DNA of 53,945 nt from Kofleriaceae bacterium (GTDB lineage: Bacteria > Myxococcota_A > Polyangia > Haliangiales > Haliangiaceae). The position numbers and the translations under genes are program-made. How positions within the stretch are numbered: the stretch's first letter is position 1; the number at the start of each line of letters is the position of its first letter. Below are positions 48,052-53,945 of the stretch, one piece after another. Location: the NCBI GenBank assembly GCA_013368795.1, contig JABFXX010000511.1:1-53945 (forward strand), read 5' to 3'. Under the pieces are notes generated by a model. It ran no database searches and was not told the origin of the DNA. It saw only the letters and a program-made list of their open reading frames with translations.

Positions 48052-48419
48052 CGGATCAGCTCGACGTTCGCTTCCCAGTTCGTGCCGTCGAACGGCTTCA
48101 CGCTCCAGTGCGCGAGCGGCGTGTCGAGGCAGCGGGCGTTGATGTCCCAGCCGTCGGGATGCGAGCGCGGCTTGTAAAACGGCTGGATCCCGCACGTGCG
48201 GCAGAACATGTGCTGCGCGACGTGGGTGCCGAACGAGTAGGTAATCAGATGATCCTCGCCGGCGAGCAGCGTGAAGCGCGGCTGTTCGACGATCAGATGG
48301 AGAAATCCCTTCTTCGTGCAGATCGTGCAGTTGCAGTCGAGCACCTCGCGAGCGTCGTCCTGGACATCGACCTGGAACCGCACGGCGCCGCAGTGACAGC
48401 TGCCCTCGTGGATGGCCAT
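48048..48419 (-). CDS. GFA-family (glutathione-dependent formaldehyde-activating type) protein
   Basis: This 123-residue protein has the complete zinc pattern of the family: GSCHCGAVRF (CHC), DCNCTICTKKGF (CxCxxC) and FCRTCGIQPFY (CxxCG). The middle contains YSFGTHVAQHMF and the end has INARCLD. GFA domains bind two zinc ions; only one branch acts on S-hydroxymethyl-glutathione, so the substrate here is open. It is divergent from the SprT-like gene. Confidence 0.9.
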   Translation of the reverse strand: MAIHEGSCHCGAVRFQVDVQDDAREVLDCNCTICTKKGFLHLIVEQPRFTLLAGEDHLITYSFGTHVAQHMFCRTCGIQPFYKPRSHPDGWDINARCLDTPLAHWSVKPFDGTNWEANVELIR

Positions 48420-48466
48420 GCAGAAGCCTACGCGATGTCAGCATCGTCGGGCATGCTTGGCGTCTG

Positions 48467-49537
48467 ATGTCGCGTCTCGTCGTCGATCTCGAGGTCTCCC
48501 TCGTCCGGGAGCTCCGCCGCTGTTACGAGATCATCAATGACCGCCGGTTCGGCGGAAAGCTCGTTCCGCCGGTGCTCGTGCTCGTCGATACGCAGAAGCG
48601 GCTCGGCCAGTGGTCGCGCGCGACGCGCACGCTCGAGCTGTCGCGGCAGCTCGTGTTCGACAAGCCGTGGCTCGAGGTGACGAGCGTGCTCGAACACGAG
48701 ATGGCGCACCAGTTCGTCGACGAGGTGCTCGAGATCCGCAACGAGACCGCGCACGGCCCGACGTTCCAGCGCGTGTGCACCGAGCGCGGCATCGACGCGC
48801 GTGCCGCCGGCGCGCCGGTGCCATCGGATCCGGCCGAGGCCGCGGCGATCGATCGCGCGCTCGACAAGATCCGCAAGCTGCTCGCGCTCGCCGGCAGCGA
48901 GAACCAGAACGAGGCAGAGATCGCGATGCAGCGCGCGCACGCGCTGATGCTTCGCTACAACATCGAGCAGGCGCAGACCGCGCGCTCGCAGTACGAGGTG
49001 CGGCATCTCGGCGAGCCGCAGAAGCGCGCCAACGGCGTCGAGGTCGACATCATGGGCCTGCTCGCCGAGTTCTTCTTCGTCGAGGTGATCCGCGTGCCGG
49101 TGTATGTCGCGCAGGCGGGCGAGCACGCGGCGGTCTACGAGGTGATCGGCACGCTCGCGAACGTCGAGATGGCGGCGCACGTGCACGCGTTCCTGCTCGC
49201 GACGGCGGAGCGGCTGTGGCAGGAGAATCGGACCGACGCACGCGTGAAGAGCGGGCGCGATCGGCTCGCCTATCAATCGGGCGTGATCCGCGGCTTTCGC
49301 GAGAAGCTCTTGTCCGAGCGCAAGGTGCTCGCGGGCACCGGCCTCGTGTGGGTCGGCGACGCGACGCTCGACACGTTCTTTCGCGCGCGCTACCCGCGGA
49401 TCACGCGGCGCCGTCGCACGATCCGCATGACGAAGGCGCATGCCGCGGGCCGCGAGGCAGGTCGGACCGTCGTCCTTCACAAGCCGGTCACGCAGAGCGG
49501 CGGATCGAGTGGGACTCGCCGTTTGCTGCGTGACTGA
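48467..49537 (+). CDS. SprT-like plus DUF2786 protein
   Basis: This 356-residue protein has an N-terminal SprT-like zinc-protease part (about 1-115) with LEHEMAHQFVDEVL, i.e. HExxH, and a further His in TAHGPTFQRVC. A DUF2786 part follows (AIDRALDKIRKLLALAGSENQNEAEIAMQRAHALM, then YNIEQ). It continues with a C-terminal domain having VAQAGEHAAVYEVIGTLANVEMAAHVHAFLL and a basic tail. SprT-type proteases (SPRTN in eukaryotes) degrade proteins cross-linked to DNA. The fusion is seen in phage-like and bacterial proteins; its substrate is unknown. Confidence 0.85.
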   Translation: MSRLVVDLEVSLVRELRRCYEIINDRRFGGKLVPPVLVLVDTQKRLGQWSRATRTLELSRQLVFDKPWLEVTSVLEHEMAHQFVDEVLEIRNETAHGPTFQRVCTERGIDARAAGAPVPSDPAEAAAIDRALDKIRKLLALAGSENQNEAEIAMQRAHALMLRYNIEQAQTARSQYEVRHLGEPQKRANGVEVDIMGLLAEFFFVEVIRVPVYVAQAGEHAAVYEVIGTLANVEMAAHVHAFLLATAERLWQENRTDARVKSGRDRLAYQSGVIRGFREKLLSERKVLAGTGLVWVGDATLDTFFRARYPRITRRRRTIRMTKAHAAGREAGRTVVLHKPVTQSGGSSGTRRLLRD

Positions 49538-49650
49538 GGTCGCGCTCACGCGGCGCAACTGCACGATTCGCGCGGAGTGAATGTGGCTTGCCAGCCTTTG
49601 CTAGGCAGGCTGTCAGAGCTGAGTCGCGATCGTCGTGCACCATGCTGGGC

Positions 49651-50175
49651 ATGAAGCGCCTATCGATGACGATGATCCTCCCGCTGTGTCTTCTCGCTGC
49701 GTGCAGCGATGGTCCGACGAAGGAAGAGTCGGCCAAGATCTTCGCGGCGGCGAGCACCGCGATGTCGTCCGCGCAGTCGCGGGCGGTCGCGGAAGCTCGC
49801 GGCTCGAGCGCGCTCGCGCCGGCCACCGAGCTCGACCTCGACTTCTCGGGACCGTGCACGCTCGGCGGCACCGCTCGCGTCACCGGCTCGTACGAGGGCG
49901 ATGGCACTGACGACCGCGCGTCGTTCGACCTGCTCACGACGTTCACGGGCTGCCACGAGCTGACCGGCACGCTCGACGGCGACCTGCACTGGACGTCGGT
50001 CGCCGACGCGAACGGCTTCACCGCGACGATGAAGGGTGGCCTCGACTGGCACGGCAGCGACGGCGATGCGTCGTGCGACTTCGACCTCTCGCTCCAGGTC
50101 TCCGAGGCCGGCATCGTCTACGGCGGCTCGCTGTGCGGCTACGATGTGGCGGCCGAGCTTCACATCGGTTCGTGA
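49651..50175 (+). CDS. Hypothetical lipoprotein
   Basis: About 174 residues. A signal with lipobox (LPLCLLAACSDG) is followed by a helical stretch (KEESAKIFAAASTAMSSAQSRAVAEAR) and a beta-rich domain with alternating short strands (LDLDFSGPCTLGGTARVTGSY, FTGCHELTGTLDGDLHW, FTATMKGGLDWHG, CDFDLSLQV, LCGYDVA). Four Cys are suited to two disulfides. The start is either ATG 49651 or 49642. It lies just upstream of the oxidoreductase operon but with its own spacing. No family was recognised. Confidence 0.7.
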   Translation: MKRLSMTMILPLCLLAACSDGPTKEESAKIFAAASTAMSSAQSRAVAEARGSSALAPATELDLDFSGPCTLGGTARVTGSYEGDGTDDRASFDLLTTFTGCHELTGTLDGDLHWTSVADANGFTATMKGGLDWHGSDGDASCDFDLSLQVSEAGIVYGGSLCGYDVAAELHIGS

Positions 50176-50231
50176 GCTGAAACCGTGATTTGAGCGGTGC
50201 GCCTACATGGCGCATGCGCCGCTCCCGGGAC

Positions 50232-50870
50232 ATGCTCCGCTCCATGCGGAGGCTGTTCCTCGTGCTCGCGATCGCGAGCTGCGGCGGCAAGCAATCACCA
50301 CCGGCGTCGCACTCTACGGAGCTGCGCCATGTCGGACCGAACGAGCTGCTCGCGGTCGCCGACTTCGACGTGATCGGCGATCGCGCGGCACGCTCGCGCG
50401 CGCTGTTCGGCGAGATGGCGCGCGTCCTCACTCACCCACGCTGCATCAACTGCCATCCCAGCGGCGACACGCCGCACCAGCGGATGGCGATGGAGCTGCA
50501 CGATCCACCGGTCGTGCGCGGGCCCGCCAACAACGGCGTGCCCGGCATGGAGTGCTCGAGCTGCCATCAGGATCGCAATCAGGAGCTGACGCGCGTCCCG
50601 GGTGCACCGAACTGGCACCTCGCACCGATCGAGATGGCGTGGGTCGGCAAGTCGGTCAGCTACATCTGCAACCAGATCAAGGACGCCAAGCGCAACGGCG
50701 GCAAGACGCTCGCGCAGCTCGTCGAGCACAACGGTCACGACGCGCTCGTCGCGTGGGGCTGGGCGCCCGGCGCCGACCGCGAGAAGGCGCCCGGCACGCA
50801 GGCCGAGTTCGGCGCGCTGACCGCCGCATGGGTCGAGACCGGCGCTGAATGCCCGGAGGAGAGCCGATGA
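50232..50870 (+). CDS. Di-heme cytochrome c subunit of an IorAB-type oxidoreductase
   Basis: About 212 residues with a signal/lipobox (VLAIASCGG) and two heme-c sites, CINCH and CSSCH. The first lies in [19 protein letters not shown], the second in [12 protein letters not shown]. The rest ([21 protein letters not shown] and LVAWGWAPG) matches the isoquinoline-1-oxidoreductase-associated cytochrome family. It should take electrons from the molybdenum subunits and pass them to the respiratory chain in the periplasm. The start may be ATG 50232 or 50244. ATGA overlap with the 2Fe-2S subunit. Confidence 0.88.
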   Translation: MLRSMRRLFLVLAIASCGGKQSPPASHSTELRHVGPNELLAVADFDVIGDRAARSRALFGEMARVLTHPRCINCHPSGDTPHQRMAMELHDPPVVRGPANNGVPGMECSSCHQDRNQELTRVPGAPNWHLAPIEMAWVGKSVSYICNQIKDAKRNGGKTLAQLVEHNGHDALVAWGWAPGADREKAPGTQAEFGALTAAWVETGAECPEESR

Positions 50871-51334
50871 AGATCAAGATCAACGGCGTCGACCAGACGC
50901 TCGACGTCGATCCCGAGATGCCGCTTCTGTGGGCGATCCGCGACGTGCTCGGCCTCACCGGCACGAAGTACGGCTGCGGCGAGGCGCTGTGCGGCGCGTG
51001 CACCGTGCACCTCGACGGCCACGCGGTCCGCGCGTGCGTGACGCCGGTGCGCCGCGCCGAGGGCCGCTCGGTCACGACGATCGAGGGCCTGTCGCCCGAC
51101 GGCAATCACCCGGTGCAGCGCGCGTGGCTCGAGCTGCGCGTCCCGCAGTGCGGCTACTGCCAGACGGGTCAGATCATGACGGCGGCCGCGTTGCTCGCCG
51201 CGAAGCCGAAGCCGACCGACACCGAGATCGATCAGTCGATGGCCGGCAACATCTGCCGCTGCGGCACGTACACGCGCATCCGCTCCGCGATCAAGAAGGC
51301 GGCGGGCATGCCCGACGACGGAGGTGACAAGTGA
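50867..51334 (+). CDS. iorA: 2Fe-2S subunit of an isoquinoline-1-oxidoreductase-type enzyme
   Basis: This 155-residue protein has both [2Fe-2S] sites of the xanthine dehydrogenase small-subunit family: the plant-type [15 protein letters not shown] with a later Cys, and [15 protein letters not shown] with [11 protein letters not shown]. It carries electrons from the molybdenum cofactor in the large subunit. A GGAGGAG site lies just before the ATG, which overlaps the cytochrome stop. It has no signal and is probably exported folded together with IorB by the Tat system. Confidence 0.95.
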   Translation: MKIKINGVDQTLDVDPEMPLLWAIRDVLGLTGTKYGCGEALCGACTVHLDGHAVRACVTPVRRAEGRSVTTIEGLSPDGNHPVQRAWLELRVPQCGYCQTGQIMTAAALLAAKPKPTDTEIDQSMAGNICRCGTYTRIRSAIKKAAGMPDDGGDK

Positions 51335-53604
51335 CGCCTCCGATGAAGCTGTCGCGCCGCGCGTTCCTCGCCGGCCTCGGCGCGGGCCTCGCGGTCGGCG
51401 TGATGCCTCGCGTGTCGCGCGCCGACGAGCCGAGCGGTGCGGGCGGTACACCGCCGCCGCCGAAGAAGCAGGACCTCGCCGGGCTCGTCCCGCACGTGCT
51501 CGTCCACATCGCGCTCGACGGCACGACGACGATCATCTGCCACCGCTCCGAGATGGGGCAGGGCATCAAGAGCTCGCTGCCAGTGCTGATCGGCGACGAG
51601 CTCGGCGCCGACCCGGCGCGCGTCGTCGTCGTCCAGGCCGACGGCGACAAGAAGTACGGCGATCAGAACACCGACGGCTCGACGAGCATTCGCAAGGGCT
51701 ACGACGAGCTCCGCCGCGCCGGCGCCGCCGCGCGAATGATGCTGGTCGCGGCCGCCGCGAAGAAGTGGAAGGTCAAGCCGGAGACCTGCACGACCGAGAA
51801 CCACCAGATCATCCACAAGCCGACGAAGCGCACGCTCGCATTCGCCGACGTCGTCGCCGCCGCCGCGAAGCTGCCGGTCCCGAAGAAGGACATCGTGCTG
51901 CGCCCGCTCGGCGAGCTGAAGCGCGTCGCCGATCCGAACCTGCCGCTGATCGACGGCGCGGGCATCGTCACCGGCACAGCGCAGTTCGGTGCCGACGTGA
52001 AGCTGCCGGGTATGGTCTATGCGGTGATCGCGCGGCCGCCGGTCGTCGGCGGCAAGGTCGCGAAGTACGACGCGACGCGCGCACTGAAAGTTCCCGGCGT
52101 GAAGAAGATCGTCGAGATGCCGGTGCCGACGGCGCCGTGGCTGTTCCAGCCGTGGGGCGGCATCGCGGTCGTCGCCGACACGACGTGGGCGGCGATCAAG
52201 GGCCGCGCCGCGCTCGACATCACGTGGGATCACGGTCCGAACGCGAGCTACAACTCCGACGAGTATCGCGAGCAGCTGCTCGCGTCGGTGCGCGCGCCGG
52301 GCACGAAGTATCGCGACGTCGGCAACATCGACAACGCGTTCTCCAAGGCGGCGAAGACCGTCGAGGCCGAGTACGTCGTGCCCCATCTCTCGCACATGCA
52401 GATGGAGCCGCTCGTCGCGGTCGCGCGGATCATGAACGGCACCGCCGAGGTGTGGGCGCCGACGCAGAACCCGCAGGACAACCGCGAGGACGTCGCGAAG
52501 ATCCTCGGCCTTCCCGAGGACAAGGTCACGATCCACGTGACGCTCCTCGGCGGCGGATTCGGCCGCAAGTCGAAGTCCGACTTCGAGGTCGAGGCCGCCT
52601 GGATCGCGAAGCACCTCGACGACGGCGTCCCGGTGCGCGTGCAGTGGACGCGCGACGACGACGTCAAGCACGGCTACTACAACGCGGTGAACGCGCAGCG
52701 GCTGCGCGCCGCGCTCGACGACAAGGGCACGGTCACCGCGTGGCATCACAAGACCGCGTTCACGCCGATCGGCGGCACGTTCGACCCGAAGGTCGACACG
52801 CCGTCGCTCGGTGATCTCCAGCAGGGCGTGCTCGATCTCGCGCTCGCCGCGCCGAACGTGCGCGCCGAGGCATGCAAGGCGCCGCTGCACACGCGCGTCG
52901 GCTGGTTCCGCTCCGTCTACAACATCTTCCACGCGTTCGCGATCGGCTCGTTCATCGACGAGATCGCGCACGCGCGTGGCACGGATCCTCGCGACACCTG
53001 GCTCGACGTGATCGGCCCCGCGCGCAAGTTCTCGCTCGCCGACCTCGGCGTCACGCAGCTGCGCAACTACGGCGAGTCGCTCGACAAGCATCCCGTCGAC
53101 GCCGGCCGCCTGCGCAAGGTCATCGAGCGCGTCACCGAGATGGCCGGTTGGGGAAATCGCAACGGCCGCGCGCTCGGCCTCGCCGCCCATCGCAGCTTCG
53201 TCAGCTACACCGCGGTCGTGATCTCCGTCGTGCCCGATCCGGTGCGCGTGTTCCGGATCGACAACGCGTGGATCTCGATGGACCCGGGCACCGTCGTCAA
53301 CAAGGACCGCGTCCACTCGCAGATGGAGGGCGCCGTCGTCATGGGCATCAGCAACGCGCTCTACGGCGGCGTGACGATGACGAAAGGCGCGACCGACCAG
53401 TCGAACTTCCGCGATGCGAGGGTCGCGCGCATGCGCGACGTGCCGCACCGGATCCACACCGACCTCGTCGAGTCGACCGAGCCGCCGAGCGGTGTCGGCG
53501 AGCCGGGCGTGCCGCCTGTCGGTGCGGCGCTCGCGAACGCGATCTTCGCGCTCACCGGCAAGCGGCTCCGCGAGGTCCCGCTCGCGAAGGCGCTGAAGAT
53601 CTAG
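51331..53604 (+). CDS. iorB: Molybdopterin large subunit of an isoquinoline-1-oxidoreductase-type enzyme
   Basis: This 757-residue protein starts at a GTG with a Tat signal ([17 protein letters not shown]). It continues with [42 protein letters not shown] and the base residue phrase [18 protein letters not shown], whose Glu matches the catalytic base of aldehyde oxidases and xanthine dehydrogenases. It hydroxylates an N-heterocycle or oxidises an aldehyde; the true substrate is not clear. Length fits IorB. It is translated together with the small subunit (GTGA overlap) and is convergent with the partial gene at the right edge on a shared CTAG. Confidence 0.95.
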   Translation: MTPPMKLSRRAFLAGLGAGLAVGVMPRVSRADEPSGAGGTPPPPKKQDLAGLVPHVLVHIALDGTTTIICHRSEMGQGIKSSLPVLIGDELGADPARVVVVQADGDKKYGDQNTDGSTSIRKGYDELRRAGAAARMMLVAAAAKKWKVKPETCTTENHQIIHKPTKRTLAFADVVAAAAKLPVPKKDIVLRPLGELKRVADPNLPLIDGAGIVTGTAQFGADVKLPGMVYAVIARPPVVGGKVAKYDATRALKVPGVKKIVEMPVPTAPWLFQPWGGIAVVADTTWAAIKGRAALDITWDHGPNASYNSDEYREQLLASVRAPGTKYRDVGNIDNAFSKAAKTVEAEYVVPHLSHMQMEPLVAVARIMNGTAEVWAPTQNPQDNREDVAKILGLPEDKVTIHVTLLGGGFGRKSKSDFEVEAAWIAKHLDDGVPVRVQWTRDDDVKHGYYNAVNAQRLRAALDDKGTVTAWHHKTAFTPIGGTFDPKVDTPSLGDLQQGVLDLALAAPNVRAEACKAPLHTRVGWFRSVYNIFHAFAIGSFIDEIAHARGTDPRDTWLDVIGPARKFSLADLGVTQLRNYGESLDKHPVDAGRLRKVIERVTEMAGWGNRNGRALGLAAHRSFVSYTAVVISVVPDPVRVFRIDNAWISMDPGTVVNKDRVHSQMEGAVVMGISNALYGGVTMTKGATDQSNFRDARVARMRDVPHRIHTDLVESTEPPSGVGEPGVPPVGAALANAIFALTGKRLREVPLAKALKI

Positions 53605-53945
53605 TCGGTGTCCAGCGACGCGCAGTGCGTCGCGTAGACGTGGCCGGTGACCGTGCCGGCGGCGAACGCGAGGTTCGCGTCGAACGCGACGAACGTATCG
53701 TCCATCGCTGCGACGGGCGTCAGCGTCACCGTTGTCGCCGCCGCGCCGAGCGGACCGCCGAGCAGATCGCCCTGGTAGTCGAGGATATTGCCCGGCGAGG
53801 ACGACGGCATCGCCGACGTCGGGCGCGTGACGCGACCGAGGATCAGCGCGTAGTCGGGTGTCGGGGAATTCATCGTCGGGCAGCCACTGCCGCCGCCCAG
53901 GTACGCCTCGACGTGGAGCGTGCTGTCCGACGCGGTGATGCCGAA
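53601..53945 (-). CDS. 3' end of a hypothetical protein (partial)
   Basis: The frame runs leftward into the window from beyond the right edge, so the start is missing and about 114 C-terminal residues are seen. They contain LHVEAYLGGGSGCPT, DYALILGRVTRP, NILDYQGDLL and [15 protein letters not shown]. Two Cys and several short strands suggest a secreted or lipoprotein beta domain. No family was recognised. An internal ATG at 53873 is not taken as the start because the upstream frame is open and protein-like. Its stop shares a CTAG with iorB. Confidence 0.65.
   Translation of the reverse strand, partial: FGITASDSTLHVEAYLGGGSGCPTMNSPTPDYALILGRVTRPTSAMPSSSPGNILDYQGDLLGGPLGAAATTVTLTPVAAMDDTFVAFDANLAFAAGTVTGHVYATHCASLDTD

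Overview
The window looks like chromosomal DNA of a GC-rich member of the Myxococcota or a close deltaproteobacterial relative. Evidence: very strong G/C bias at third codon positions, many lipoproteins with a short signal and a lipobox Cys, an MglA-type gliding GTPase, a eukaryote-like Ser/Thr kinase followed by a receiver protein, PD40-repeat and outer-membrane-barrel proteins, and a TonB/AgmX-like C-terminal domain. No rRNA, tRNA, CRISPR array or prophage was recognised. No gene-free stretch exceeds 300 bases.

Layout. 1-5600: envelope proteins, a PAS histidine kinase, a PD40 lipoprotein and a RarD-like transporter. 5600-11600: a tandem spondin-domain lipoprotein, a DsbA/FrnE-like oxidoreductase, a hemerythrin divergent from a SoxR-like regulator with a palindrome between them, an MFS transporter and a GIDE-like membrane protein. 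11600-18500: a barrel protein, a kinase/receiver pair, an M13 peptidase and an EI24/CysZ-like protein. 18500-21100: an unknown helical protein, a 214-bp MITE-like element, and a TerB-like protein translationally coupled to MglA. 21200-25100: secreted proteins and an OmpR-type two-component system. 25230-26263: a four-helix-bundle (23S intervening-sequence-protein type) gene flanked by 43-bp inverted repeats, most of it repeated exactly in tandem (period 471 bp) together with the 3' end of a neighbouring LEA-like gene.

26884-39575 is a complete [NiFe]-hydrogenase island of the group 1h (Hhy, actinobacterial, high-affinity) type. It is read outward from a 190-bp divergent promoter region. Leftward run: hypA, hypB, a NifU-like protein without its Cys pair, a DUF5947-like protein, a 402-aa conserved protein, the maturation protease and a 37-aa membrane protein. 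Rightward run: hypF, hypC, hypD, an SIS-domain protein, hypE, hhyS, hhyL, an 82-aa conserved protein and a small membrane protein. Nearly all junctions overlap by 1-14 bases, which implies translational coupling. HypA-F build and insert the NiFe(CN)2CO centre, the protease trims the large-subunit tail, and HhyS/HhyL are the enzyme. An aerobic heterotroph carrying it would be expected to scavenge atmospheric H2 for maintenance energy.

39648-53945: an unusual ECF sigma factor continuous with a membrane segment, carboxypeptidase-regulatory-like repeats and a PDZ domain; an alpha/beta-hydrolase divergent from an AraC regulator; a second GIDE-like protein; a DUF3127/SSB-like protein; small zinc-ribbon proteins; a GFA protein; an SprT/DUF2786 protein; and a three-gene isoquinoline-1-oxidoreductase-type operon (cytochrome c, 2Fe-2S subunit, Tat-exported molybdopterin subunit). 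Partial genes lie at both edges. Functions are family assignments made by reading the sequence; no database search was run.
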